From Isoperla grammatica (Eukaryota > Arthropoda > Insecta > Plecoptera > Perlodidae), in NCBI GenBank assembly GCA_945910005.1, contig OX246746.1, positions 37,461,473 to 37,525,472 of the forward strand: a stretch of DNA of 64,000 nt, read 5' to 3'. The notes below the pieces were generated by a model. That model saw only the letters and a program-made list of their open reading frames with translations, did no database searches and was not told the DNA's origin. A program made the position numbers and the translations under genes. This document shows, one piece after another, positions 1-12,199 of the stretch; position 1 is the stretch's first letter; every line of letters begins with the position of its first letter.

Positions 1-240
1 TGTACCGACTCAGTAGGGGTGAGGCCGCACAACGCAGGCCACTGAATGGTCCCACGACCCAAGGTCCTTCGTGTACCGACTCAGTAGGGGTGAGGCCGCA
101 CAACGCGGGCCACTGAATGGTCCCACGACCCAAGGTCCTTCGTGTACCGACTCAGTAGGGGTGAGGCCGCACAACGCGGGCCACTGAATGGTCCCACGAC
201 CCAAGGTCCTTCGTGTACCGAGTCAGTAGGGTGAGGCCAA
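1..240. repeat. 71-bp minisatellite
   Basis: Three full units (1-71, 72-142, 143-213) beginning tgtaccgactcagtagggg, and a partial fourth. The array runs off the left edge of the window. Open frames inside it are by-products of the repeat. Confidence 0.95.
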
Positions 241-691
241 TGGGTGGGGCCCACAATGAGGACCACTCAATGTCATCATCAGCACGCGGATAAATTTAAT
301 TCAATAAAAAGGATTATGTCAGCAATTTTCGCAATCAAGGTTATTGCAGTGAAAGATAGGTGTGCTGCATACTTGCTACTTACCGGTTACTACACCGTGC
401 AATTACTGGGAGAACAATCGCCTATTGCAGAGATGTGCGCGTGTTTATGTTCTAACATAACAGTTGCATTTGCATTTCATGAAGGGATCAATTTATGTAA
501 TTTAAATAATGGGAATTGTTTTTATAGAAATAAAATAATGATTAGAGAAAATAAGGTTCCAACAGGTTGCATAACATGACTCGTCACGCAACAATATCAT
601 GTTGGAGTGCGGCGCTCTGCTTTTAGCGAGTCATATAGGCATGATAAGCATAGTGCACTAATGATGCTGGATCTTCTTCTGTTCGATTGTG
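241..691. other. No gene recognised
   Basis: One 111-residue frame at 244-579 has no recognisable motif, no splice context and ordinary composition. I treat it as chance. Confidence 0.5.
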
Positions 692-879
692 TAAAGCCTT
701 AACCACAATGTTGGTATCGTGATCGTTATCGGGATCGGGATCACAAACGTACATTTACTCATGCTTAAACCTCACGGTTTAATTGTGAGCAGCGTCATAA
801 GAACCATGTAAGTTAACTTTTTCACGATTTCCGTATTGTGATTGCAATCCCGATACCGACAATTGTGGTTGGGGCTTTA
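692..879. mobile_element. MITE with TAAAGCC termini, copy 1
   Basis: The ends are taaagccttaaccacaat and, inverted, attgtggttggggcttta. The interior is built of gatcg/gggatcg repeats. Further copies are at about 3179-3300, 23967-24160 and 62615-62792. Terminal TA suggests a Tc1/mariner-type TA target, but this is not certain. Confidence 0.75.
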
Positions 880-882
880 GAG

Positions 883-1193
883 GCGACACTGACTTCATGG
901 CAAGATGTCTTCCTAGAGAACGATACCGTTATTGTTATTATCACAGCACTCTAAAATGTGTTATGCATTCAAATTGAAAGCGCAAACATTCTTCCTGAAT
1001 CGCGAAATATCCCGGTAAATATATGACGTTGTAACTACTTTTAATCGTAGGATACCGTTCAAGGGTGGTATGTGGCTCTTTTCATGTTCGTACATTTATC
1101 ATGGTGTTTGTCCAGTTGGAATAGAACGTCCAAGAAGAAGTCTCACGCTCAGTGGTAGCATACGAGAAGTCGTCAGTACGACACCCACTGTTA
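883..1193. other. Unassigned
   Basis: No open frame, motif or repeat seen. Confidence 0.4.
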
Positions 1194-1481
1194 TGGGCCG
1201 TTTACATAAATGACTAGTGATTATTGACTAACCCCCGTGTCTAAGCCACAGGCTTTTTCATTGGCTATGAGTTAGAATACTGCGCTCTGATTGGCTGTGA
1301 CTAAGGTTTACCTTGACTTGACTAACGAACTGAACATATTTCAATTCCTTAGTCAAGTCAAGACAAATCTTAGTCACAGCCAATTAGAGCGCAGTATTCT
1401 CCCTCCCAGCCAATGAAACAAGTCTGTGGCTTAGACACGGGTGTTAGTCAATAATCACTAGTCATTTATGTAAACGGCCCA
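1194..1481. mobile_element. Foldback MITE, Harbinger-like
   Basis: A 288-bp element with inverted arms of about 130 bp (tgggccgtttacataaatga and its complement). It is flanked by TTA on both sides, the 3-bp target duplication typical of PIF/Harbinger elements. No coding capacity. Confidence 0.85.
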
Positions 1482-1492
1482 TTACTGTTGGC

Positions 1493-2062
1493 GAGAGGCG
1501 TATCCAGGATTTTTGAAAGGGGGGGGGGGGTTTAACTCATATTATAGAGATTGGAACACAAAATAAACGGGGTATCCGGGGGACTTGCCCCCCAGAAAAA
1601 GTTTCTCGTCAAGGTCATTTTGGTGCAAATCTGTGCGTTTAACAGCGGCCAACTTATCTAAAATTACTAAATTCCTGGGAACAATTTTCTCCTGAAGAAA
1701 GGAAAAAAAAGCGTAAAAAGGGACCTAAAAATTGTTCATATTTTTTTTTTTTTTTTTTCATATTTTTAAACAATATAGCTACAATTGCAAATTTCACTTA
1801 TTCAAATTAATACTTTCATGGTTTTAGTTTAAATAATACTTATACACAATGATCATAAAGTGTAGTGTGTACACAATAACATTGATAGTGCATAATATTG
1901 CGTAATATCGTTCTCAAAACCAAAAAAATAAAAAAAATGTATTTGGTAGTAATACAGAAATACTGTATTTAATTCCATTTTTTTTCAATCCAATCCTATT
2001 TTCATTTTTCCTTTGCGAAATTGGGGGGGGGGGGTTGTCCCCCCCCCTTGGATACGCCACTG
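1493..2062. mobile_element. hAT-like MITE with 8-bp target duplication
   Basis: A 570-bp element flanked by ctgttggc at 1485-1492 and 2063-2070. The right terminus read inwards is cagtggcgtatccaagg, of the CAGTGGCG form common in hAT elements; the left is gagaggcgtatccagg. Poly-G runs lie inside both ends. The interior is AT-rich and non-coding. Confidence 0.88.
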
Positions 2063-2070
2063 CTGTTGGC

Positions 2071-2860
2071 TGTTCTGACTGACTAGAATGTCACTGATTC
2101 TATTATCGTCATATAGCGAATGCTGGAATTGAGTCCTTTTAAGAGCCCTCGGATATTTCGTTGCAACTATTTAAATTCCTTTACATTAGTTAGTTACCTG
2201 AATAAGGGCATTATTTTATTACTAGTTTAGTGAAATAAATTTAAATCCCAAAATTCACCACTAATTTGTCGAAAACATCGTGAAGGTTGGCGTACGTGGC
2301 AGGAATCGAACTCGTGCTTTACCGTACCAAGTCCTATCAGGCCAATTATTTGAGTCATAGCATCAATAAAGATGCTTGTCGTATAAAAAATTACTGGTGG
2401 ATTTAGAGAAAAATAGCCTTCAAATCTTTTTATAAGATCCTTATCATTTGGCAAGAACGGAATAACCCAACATTTTATGCTTTCAATTTAATTACTTTTT
2501 ATCGGAATTACATACATCTCAGGGTCTAGATTGTTATCTGATGTAAATATTTTATAGTCCATATTTTAAATGTTCAAGGACGACCTTGATGGCTTCTTCC
2601 ACCCATCAGATATGATTCTGGCAACACTTGTTCCATTACGAAACATTTCGTTCTATTGCCACACGTATCTTCATTTCGGGACTTGCATCGTTTTCACAAA
2701 TCATTTGATGTTCTTGTGGTTAAATGTCGATTTTTCAACTTTTTTAGTGTTCAAGAAAGGGGTACATACAAAAGAAGGCAGATTAAACATTGAACAAATA
2801 AGTATTAGCTATAAATAACCGTTTCGAAAGATAATCTTCGAGTTCTGGTTTAGAATGAGT
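2071..2860. other. SINE remnant (about 2240-2345, - strand) and unassigned DNA
   Basis: The segment ggcaggaatcgaactcgtgc near 2300 looks like a reverse-strand B box of a decayed tRNA-derived SINE. The rest, including an 82-residue frame at 2570-2818, shows nothing recognisable. Confidence 0.4.
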
Positions 2861-2864
2861 GTAC

Positions 2865-3168
2865 CTGGCCAGGGACTGCTACCTTATCGTGGTGGGCACG
2901 TTTGTTTGCTCTTTTGAATAGCGATAGCTATGCCGGCGGAAGCGTATGCTTCTGGTAGAGCCACCTTAGCCGGACAGGTCGAGGAGTAGTTAGGCAAAAT
3001 GTAGTCCACATCCTCCCCTTTTCCTCCCCTTTCCCTTTTCCTTCCCACCCTCCTACTTGCCCCTTTCCTCCAAACATGTGCATCTTTATAATCCACTAAC
3101 TCATCATCTCGATTAGCCAAAGTTGGAAAAATATGGGACGTAAAGCTCAAATATCATTATCATCATTT
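2865..3168 (+). mobile_element. Interspersed repeat with CCGGCGGAAGC hairpin, copy 1
   Basis: About 300 bp, from ccagggactgctaccttatc to a tail gacgtaaagctcaaatatca followed by (atc)n. A second copy is at 60653-60930. Both keep the hairpin gaagc-gtat-gcttc. The short length and ATC tail suggest a non-autonomous retroelement. Confidence 0.75.
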
Positions 3169-3178
3169 TGAACGAGTG

Positions 3179-3300
3179 TAAAGGCTCAACCACAACTGAC
3201 GGCATCTTGATTGTAATTGTAATCCAGAAATCGTGAAACAGTTAACTTACTTGGTTCTTATGGCGCTGTTCACAACAAAATCGTAACGTCGTAATGGATT
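3179..3300. mobile_element. MITE with TAAAGCC termini, partial copy 2
   Basis: It matches copy 1 at its left end (taaaggctcaaccacaact) and has the internal segment attccagaaatcgtgaaac-like and tggttcttatggcgctgttc. The right end is degraded. Confidence 0.55.
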
Positions 3301-3370
3301 GTATTTTTAATTTTTTTAATTATTAAAATGCAACTTAGTCAAGTAACAACACAAGTTTATTCTCTCCTCG

Positions 3371-4328
3371 TGCCAGGACAGTTTGTCTACTTTTATTGGT
3401 CTACAGACATTTCGTCTACTACTTCTACGTCTACGGACATAACGTCGACAATTATTTTGTCTAAAAACTTTTCGTCTACTAATTCCTTTCGTCTACTGTG
3501 ATACGTTGTCTACCGTCTTTTCGTCTACGCAGACATTTATCCTACCTACTGTTATACTCTGTGTGTCTGTTGTTGTCTGTGTGCATCGGTCTGACGTGGT
3601 CCGCGGGTGAAACAATAACATTTCGTTCCGTACACTACAGTAGTACAGTGGACTTAACTGTGTGTGCATCGGATCCGCAGGAGTTCCGTACAGTGTAAGT
3701 GTGTTAGTGTTGACTGCTTTTGATGAATACAAAATTAGTGGAAACATCACGAGGTGGGGAGAATTTAGAACACAATGGCTATACCTACAATTCAACCGCG
3801 CCGATACAAAAAATACAAGAAAATTCTGGCGCTGTATAGTAAACGTGACGCATGCAACGCTCGCTGCACTACAAATACATACAATGTATACAAACAAATT
3901 CAAAACATACAAATACATAACAAATTCAAATACAGTGAGCTTCAAATCTTTAGGCAACGAAAGTGTTCCACACGCAGAAACAGACGAAGACAGTGATGAT
4001 GAATAACTAGAGGTGTGTGTAAATGATTTTATTTTTATGAAAATTATGTTAGAAAATCGAAAATTATGTTAGACCAAATTTATTTGTAAACAGACGAAGA
4101 CAGTGATGATGAATAAAATTTATTAGAAAATAGCTTCGTTATCATCTATTAATTAGACAATTAGACGGAAAATTATGTTAGACCAAATTCATTTGTAGAC
4201 TTAATGGTAGTAGACGAACGGTCGGTAGACAAGGTTTGACAGTAGACGAAGTTATGCAGTAGACAAAATGTCTGTGTAGACCAAACAGTCAAGTAGACGA
4301 AATGTCATTAGACGAAGTGTCTACGCAC
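3371..4328. mobile_element. DNA transposon remnant with GTCTAC-rich inverted ends
   Basis: About 150 bp at each end contain GTCTAC (left) or GTAGAC (right) every 15-25 bases, giving imperfect inverted repeats. The interior has a 114-residue frame (3662-4006) ending in the acidic tail TDEDSDDE. The last 27 bases of that frame recur at 4090-4117. Superfamily unknown. Confidence 0.6.
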
Positions 4329-5230
4329 CTCTTTCCTCTATAGTTGGCATCAAATACTAGATACGAATAACAGCAACAACTGGATTTGAACGAAGATAAC
4401 ACTATATGATCACAATATCACGAGTTGAACATTGAACATGAACAAAACATCATACACAGAGAAAATTAATCCCATTGGCTGGTAAATCATATTTCTACAA
4501 TTGCGATCCCGATAACAATTACGATGCCGTCAATTACGAAGCGCGCTCCGTCACCGTCACCCGTCCCCCGAAAGTCACGGTTATGTGAGCGCTTCACCAT
4601 AGGTAGGGATTCCCCCTTCCCCCCTCCCCCCCACCCCCAGGCACCAAAGAGAGTGGATTGTGTCCTCACAGCATTTACTGGACTTTGCTTAACCTAGATA
4701 CAAATAACAATGGCGAGACTAATCCATTGCCATAGACAATAGCTAACGTGCTTTTTATCCGCTCATCAGCGATTAAACAAAAATTTATGTTATTAGTCGC
4801 TAACACTAAAATCTAAACGTGAACTTTCCCACGTTAAATATCATAACCTGAGTTTGACTGGTGTTGAAACTGTTGCTTCTTACACATGCGACAAGGATTG
4901 TCATGAAATTGGGTGCTTTATACCCTTCATACTACTCTCCAGTAACTTATATATACATCAGGCGAGTAAAGATATCTTCCTTACCGATATCACATCACGA
5001 TATACCTATAACCCATGGACCCTACCAAGGAAAGCGGGTTGCCTATGCCCCAGGCATTGTGTATTAAAAGCTATAAAGAACACTCGCATTGTAAGATGAT
5101 TTGAGATAAGAGCTACCTTAGAGAACGTTTTGCGAAAACAACAATGTATGCACAGCCTATTAATTAAGATCCTCTTTAGCTACATAAATAGAAATAAGTA
5201 TCTAAATGTTTCAGTTTGGAAAACGGTAAT
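4329..5230. other. Mostly unassigned
   Basis: A fragment near 4495-4545 (gcgatcccgataacaattac) resembles an end of the TAAAGCC MITE. A C-rich run lies at 4617-4640. No gene seen. Confidence 0.35.
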
Positions 5231-5234
5231 GAAA

Positions 5235-5462
5235 CAAACGGTAAGACTTGAGACTCTAATTCGGGAGGTCGCCGGTTCGATTCCTGCCACCGCAATCCTG
5301 ACTGAAGTTTTTTTCCGAGGTTTTCCTCAGTCGTAAACGGGAATGCTGGGCTTGAGTCCTACTAATAGCCCTCGGACATTCCTTCCCAACTGTCCAAACA
5401 CTTTATAATAACATAGTTTGTCACCTGAAGAGGGCACATCGGGTAAACCTTGTGAGCACCCT
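5235..5462 (+). mobile_element. tRNA-derived SINE, copy A
   Basis: The B box ggttcgattcc is at 5274-5284. The head upstream is degraded and lacks a clear A box. The body (cctcagtcgtaaacgggaat, then cacctgaagagggcacatc and caccctatgag) matches the copy at 11948. It joins the 65-bp minisatellite directly at its 3' end. Confidence 0.82.
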
Positions 5463-5463
5463 A

Positions 5464-7540
5464 TGAGCATTGAGCTGGTATCAGACCCATATACCATACC
5501 TAGACAGTATATACTGAAGGGGCGTGTGTTAGCATTGCGCTGGTATCAGACTCATATACCATACCTAGACAGTATATACTGAAGGGGCGTGTGATAGCAT
5601 TGCGCTGGTATCAGACTCATATACCATACCTAGACAGTATATACTGAAGGGGCGTGTGTTAGCATTGCGCTGGTATCAGACTCATATACCATACCTAGAC
5701 AGTATATACTGAAGGGGCGTGTGATAGCATTGCGCTGGTATCAGACTCATATACTATACCTAGACAGTATATACTGAAGGGGCGTGTGATAGCATTGCGC
5801 TGGTATCAGACTCATATACTTTACCTAGACAGTATATACTGAAGGGGCGTGTGATAGCATTGCGCTGGTATCAGACTCATATGCCATACCTAGACAGTAT
5901 ATACTGAAGAGGTGTGTGATAGCATTGCGCTGGTATCAGACTCATATGCCATACCTAGACAGTATATACTGAAGGGGCGTGTGATAGCATTGCGCTGGTA
6001 TCAGACTCATATACCATACCTAGACAGTATATACTGAAGAGGTGTTTGATAGCATTGCGCTGGTATCAGACTCATATGCCATACCTAGACAGTATATACT
6101 GAAACGGGCGTGTGATAGCATTGCGCTGGTATCAGTTTCATATACCATACCTAGACAGTATATACTGAAGGGGCGTGTGATAGCATTGCGCTGGTATCAG
6201 TTTCATATACCATACCTAGACAGTATATACTGAAAAGGTGTGTGATAGCATTGCGCTGGTATCAGACTCATATACCATACCTAGACAGTATATACTGAAG
6301 GGGCGTGTGATAGCATTGTGCTGGTATCAGACTCATATACCATACCTAGACAGTATATACTGAAGGGGCGTGTGATAGCATTGCGCTGGTATCAGACTCA
6401 TATACCATACCTAGACAGTATATACTGAAGGGGCGTGTGATAGCATTGCGCTGGTATCAGTTTCATAGACCATACCTAGACAGTATATACTGAAGAGGTG
6501 TGTGATAGCATTGCGCTGGTATCAGACTCATATACCATACCTAGACAGTATATACTGAAGGGGCGTGTGATAGCATTGCGCTGGTATCAGTTTCATATGC
6601 CATACCTAGACAGTATATACTGAAGGGGCGTGTGATAGCATTGCGCTGGTATCAGTTTCATATACCATACCTAGACAGTATATACTGAAGGGGCGTGTGA
6701 TAGCATTGCGCTGGTATCAGTTTCATATACCATACCTAGACAGTATATACTGAAGGGGCGTGTGATAGCATTGCGCTGGTATCAGTTTCATATACCATAC
6801 CTAGACAGTATATACTGAAGAGGCGTGTGATAGCATTGCGCTGGTATCAGACTCATATACCATACCTAGACAGTATATACTGAAGGGGCGTGTGATAGCA
6901 TTGCGCTGGTATCAGTTTCATATACCATACCTAGACAGTATATACTGAAGAGGTGTGTGATAGCATTGCGCTGGTATCAGACTCATATACCATACCTAGA
7001 CAGTATATACTGAAGAGGTGTGTGATAGCATTGCGCTGGTATCAGACTCATATACCATACCTAGACAGTATATACTGAAGGGGCGTGTGATAGCATTGCG
7101 CTGGTATCAGACTCATATACCATACCTAGACAGTATACTGAAGAGGTGTGTGATAGCATTGCGCTGGTATCAGACTCATATACCATACCTAGACAGTATA
7201 TACTGAAGGGGCGTGTGATAGCATTGTGCTGGTATCAGACTCATATACCATACCTAGACAGTATATACTGAAGGGGCGTGTGATAGCATTGCGCTGGTAT
7301 CAGACTCATATGCCATACCTAGACAGTATATACTGAAACGGGCGTGTGATAGCATTGCGCTGGTATCAGTTTCATATACCATACCTAGACAGTATATACT
7401 GAAGGGGCGTGTGATAGCATTGCGCTGGTATCAGACTCATATGCCATACCTAGACAGTATATACTGAAGGGGCGTGTGATAGCATTGCGCTGGTATCAGA
7501 CTCATATACCATACCTAGACAGTATACTGAAGAGGTGTGT
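5464..7540. repeat. 65-bp minisatellite, about 32 copies
   Basis: The unit begins tagcattgcgctggtatcag and contains catacctagacagtatatac. Variants (gactcat/gtttcat, ggggcg/gaggtg) are interspersed, which shows higher-order shuffling. Two units lack two bases (cagtatactg). Confidence 0.97.
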
Positions 7541-7545
7541 GTTTC

Positions 7546-8105
7546 CCAGGGCGGGGAAACACTCATTAACAAGTATTGCATAGCAGCCAGTTAGTTGGTC
7601 GTTACACAACTGAATTGCGTTTATGAAATGCGACCCAATGCGGTAGTTCCAGTTGATGCTATTTTTATTTCACTTATGTTTTACTTGATTATCTGGTTTA
7701 GCTTTAGATGGCTTGTATAATTAGTTCAGTTTACTATTACATATATAATATTTGCCTCTCTAGAGAACTTGGAGCAAAACTAAGGCAATTACTGCAAATG
7801 CAAAGTGGGTATTATATTAATTGTATATAAATGAGTATAAAAATGGATCACTGTAAAATTTTCCCACAATTTTTTTTATAACTTGTTTCTAAATCTTTAG
7901 ACCTTAAACTTTTATAAGTCGCGTGCACGATATAGTTCATTTAAATGATAGACTAAAGAAAAAACGAATATTACAAGCGAAACATCGTGTTACACTTCTA
8001 ACGTTATTCCAACTAAGCCCATTAAGCAGCCATTTGTTTTTAGTAAGAGAAACAAGTGTTTCACTACAGTCAAACATTATTATTTAGAGTAGTCATAATA
8101 ACAAT
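7546..8105. other. Unassigned AT-rich DNA
   Basis: No gene or repeat recognised. Confidence 0.4.
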
Positions 8106-8106
8106 G

Positions 8107-8151
<45 letters not shown>
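8106..8151. repeat. (TAA)n microsatellite
   Basis: About 15 units of TAA. Confidence 0.95.
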
Positions 8152-8754
8152 TGCAGTCAAACATAGTAGACATAAGATGTCTACTACGAGGGAAATTGAA
8201 GGGAAGTACTAGTTACATTTATATTCACATAAATAATAGTTTAATTTAGTTTTAAGTTTTTGTTCCGAGATAGTCGGGACTCCGTTTAGTTTAACATAGG
8301 AACAAATGAAGGTAGATAATTTTGGCAGACAAATTAGGTGAATATAGGCGTAGATTTAGCTCATGTTATTCATTACTCATAATTTACCAAGATTATAATG
8401 AATAAAGTTAGATGTATTAGCAGTTGTACGTAAGCACTTTTTAATCTTTTCAGAATTGAGAGGACTTTTCGTCTTTGAAATCTGAGAAGTACGAGAGGCA
8501 GTCCACAAAATTGCCGCTATAACAGCGCGCGCGGTTCTGGAGTTCGACGAGACCTCACCAGGGGAATCGCGAGAGGACTCGTATCAAGGACGTTGAAAGG
8601 AAATACTAGTGGGCTTTCGATCAAATTGGGAAGTGTATCGACTGAGTGCATTGACTTTTCGAAACAACAAAACGAACTTTGACAGCTGTTTTAGAAAATA
8701 ATTTTGACAGAACATGACGTGAACATTAACATACCGAAGAACATTTAGAACTAG

Positions 8755-9199
8755 TTTAAACTTATGAGAGTGAATCCTTCGAGACAACATCCATCCTGAC
8801 ATGGTTTTCGTGGTTTTCCATTGTCCATAGATTAGAATTACTAGGATGGCTACGAGAAATCGGCTACGACCGTACACACAGTAACACGACGCAAAGAAGA
8901 CACACACGAAGACAACGCAAATAAGATCATAGCATTATGCAGTGTATACTAGGAACAAGTACTAATAAGACAGTAACGACTGAAATTGAACAAGGTACCT
9001 CATGGAAATACTTGGCATGACAGCTGTATTGTCCACATAACATGTTAACACCGGCTTTGACCGAGATTGATGAATGTTTAAACTAGTAACATGTGATTAG
9101 TGAAGTTAAATAAGGTAGACACATGGAAATACTTGACATTACGTCCGTATAACATGTTAACGCCGGTTTTGACCGAGATTGTACGATTGTGATACATTC

Positions 9200-9200
<1 letters not shown>
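8755..9200 (+). mobile_element. 3' UTR remnant of the RLE-type LINE
   Basis: It matches the 3' region of the LINE at 29371-30264: catccygatggttttcgtgg, then cggctacgaccgtacacac. The terminal block tacatggaaatacttgacat with ttgaccgagatt occurs twice (9000-9070 and 9115-9182). It runs into a (TAA)n tail at 9200. Confidence 0.75.
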
Positions 9201-9445
<245 letters not shown>

Positions 9446-10860
9446 AGTGAACCAACATACAATTTATTTTTATTAATAATAATAATAATTTTAATTTATA
9501 TTGTGCCTTCCGCTAAAACATTCTTCTTGTGTAATATAGACCCACTGATAAGCCTTGTTTGGCTTAGTGGGGCATATGTAAGCTATTTTTGTTTTATGTT
9601 GGTTGTTTCACTTGAATATCATCACTGCATGCATGAAAATAAAAATATATTGATGCGTTTCAGGACAGCTCTAAGTCCCATCGTTAGAACGACTGAATAT
9701 ATTATGATACAAACTTTTTTTATAAACCAAAGTTCTGTCTTTACATTAAGGTTGCCTTAAATGACACAAAACAACAAGTTCTCAAAAATTAAATAATAAG
9801 GTATATTGAGTATGAAATAAAAATTATAACTTCTGAAAAATAAAATTTGATTCATGTGGTACTTCTTGCTTTGGCCGTATAATTGATTTCTAAAAATCGT
9901 TATCATTAGACCGATATCAAAATCGTTAGATCATTAAAAGAATATATTTTTTTGAGCATTGTCTTTATTGTATTTTGTCAAGTTTTGTATTATTATCACC
10001 GTTGTAATAACGTTAGATACATAATATGTTATGGTATTCTTATGTTAACTATGAGTTTGCAAATTTCATCACTGAACTTAACCTGCAAATGCCAATTCAT
10101 ACTTTGTGGAACCTCTTTTTGTGTTGTGTCGGATAGCAAACCCAAACTTCATACTTTAAATCTATTATTATATTTGCATTAGCCATGCATCTACAGATAT
10201 AATAACTGCGATTGCAGTAACAGGAACATAGGGCATGTCACGTGTTTGCGTGATTGCGTTGTGTCGAAATTTACGACTTGTCTATTTTCATGTGAATAGA
10301 ATTTGTAAACGGCAAATTTCAAAATACTATCATCAACAATAATTACCCGTCTAGAAAGGCGGCATTAATTAATTTTATATCTATTTGACAAATTATTAAT
10401 TTGTCAATACAATGGAAAACTGTTTGTAGGTCATCAATCGATGTTTTGCAGTTGCGTATTATAAAACATGCAATTGTTACAGCATTATGAATCCCCACTC
10501 CTCCGGCCACATATCAGCCGTCCACTCTTATACTCTCACTTTAGTCGGCAACCTAGCGAGGTAGTCAGAACAAGTACGCCACTGGTTCGACGTAACTAAC
10601 GGTACTTGGAGTATTGGTGCATGTGCTTCCATTCAGAACAGACGCACCGCGCTTCATTCCAAGGTAAGAACATAGCTCCCTAGTAAACAAGCTAAACCTA
10701 GGCGTATTGATTTGATTTATTTTTATTTTTAAATGTGAGATGGCCGAAATACACTTTTGTGTACAGTGGAAAATACCTGAACCAATAAACAAGATTTGTG
10801 GCGGCGGTTCACGTTCTAGGTTAAGTTTAAAGAAGAATTTGGGTGGCACATTCAGTCCAG
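9446..10860. other. Unassigned AT-rich DNA
   Basis: Short frames only (76-94 residues), with no recognisable motif. Confidence 0.4.
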
Positions 10861-10864
10861 ATGT

Positions 10865-10985
10865 GTAGGTCTATAACCTGTGTTTGAATCCCGTCAGTGA
10901 CAAACTTGACTGAGTATTCTCGAAGTTTTCTTCAGTCGTTAGCCAAATCCTAAGGCTACAACCTTAGGACATTCGTTTGCATTTA
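10865..10985 (+). mobile_element. Decayed SINE copy
   Basis: gtttgaatcccgtcagtgac followed by tcttcagtcgttagcc and ccttaggacattcg parallels the SINE body from the B box onward, with many changes. Confidence 0.45.
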
Positions 10986-11324
10986 CTTAGTTTTCACACT
11001 GCAGTATAAATTATAATAGGCAGCACACTGGTTGTTTGTCGGTTGCGTTGATCTAAATTAGTTGTCAACCTATTCCCGTACCTGGTCGGTGGCATAATTG
11101 CAATAATAGGGTGTGCTAACATTATGTTATATAGCTATAGCACAGTAAATACAGCTAGATTACCTTCCTGAGACCATTGACTAACAAACTCAATGCTGCT
11201 TAGCTTTACATATTACGTTGGAATAAAATGAATAATGATTAGATAGGAATTCCTGCTATAGGGTAAACGCCTTGAGGAACTAACTAGGTAAAGAAGTTTT
11301 GTTTTATAGATTAGAAGGAATTAC

Positions 11325-11460
11325 CGAGGTAAATTCCAGGATTCGCCTCGTGACTAAGAACAACTTTGCGAGGAAACACTTAGTCAGAATTGCTGGTGGC
11401 CGGTATTGAACCGGGGATGTTCTAAATAAGAGTATCGCATATTACCCGTGATCCACCTCT
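11325..11460 (-). mobile_element. Decayed SINE copy, reverse
   Basis: gtggccggtattgaaccggg is a reversed B-box region, followed by atccacctct where the reversed head of the SINE ends. The A box is damaged. Confidence 0.5.
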
Positions 11461-11574
11461 AACGGTTTAAAGGGATAAATCAGTTGCCTTCATCGTCAGC
11501 AATCTCATATTGTCGTTTGAATAGAACTAGAAAATAGACATAAATATGAAGTTCCAAACTTGTTCGGTCATGAT

Positions 11575-11640
11575 TGCGTCTGGCTAGTATCGAACCCGTT
11601 ACCTCTGGTACGAGTCTTGTGTGCTGCCTCTGAGGATCCT
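11575..11640 (-). mobile_element. SINE head fragment, reverse
   Basis: ctagtatcgaacccgttacc with gtgctgcctctga resembles a reversed tRNA-like head. Confidence 0.4.
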
Positions 11641-11947
11641 ACATCCTACATCATAAGGCTGACAAAAGTGATAGGAAGTAATAAGTAATATCAAATTTCT
11701 TTTGGCGAGCTGCCCGTTAATTGATGAACAATGCACGTTGGCGCCAGCAGTGAACTTTCGTTGCTTCCCACTAAAGCACTGTACTGTTGCTGTTGTATTC
11801 CGATCATGAGTAGTGAAGATTAAATGTTGTTGTGGCTGTATATTATGCAATATTGTATAGCCATTATTTTAGAAACAAACACAGATATTATTGGATGATT
11901 TGTTTGTTCGTGCGTTGAGCTCACTCTACTCATATACATGCAAGACG

Positions 11948-12193
11948 GATAGAGGTGGCTCAGCGGTAAAACGCGAGATTCTAATTCGGGATGTCGCCGG
12001 TTCGATTCCGGCTACCGAAAATTCTAACTGAAGGTTTTTTCCTAGGGTTTCCTCAGTCATAAATGCGAATGCTGCGACTGAGTTCTACTAATAGCCCTAG
12101 GACTTTTTTCCCCAACCATTTAACCACACTAACATACCTAGTTAGTAACCTGAAGAGGGGCACATCAGGTAAGGCTGGTGTGCACCCTATAAC
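11948..12193 (+). mobile_element. tRNA-derived SINE, best copy
   Basis: The head carries an A box tggctcagcgg (11956-11966) and a B box ggttcgattcc (11999-12009), spaced as in a tRNA and therefore a pol III promoter. The body is gaaggttttttcctagggtt, then actaatagccctaggac and cctgaagaggggcacatcag, ending caccctataac. It gives the family consensus for the other copies. Confidence 0.9.
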
Positions 12194-12199
12194 AGGTAT

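Noticed and set aside
244..579. 111-residue frame
   Set aside because: No recognisable motif, no repeat of it and no splice context; length compatible with chance.
5464..7540. CRISPR-like regular repeats
   Set aside because: Units are contiguous 65-bp tandem copies with no unique spacers, in animal DNA.
11948..12020. True tRNA gene
   Set aside because: A and B boxes are present, but the rest does not fold to a clear cloverleaf and a shared SINE body follows it in several copies.
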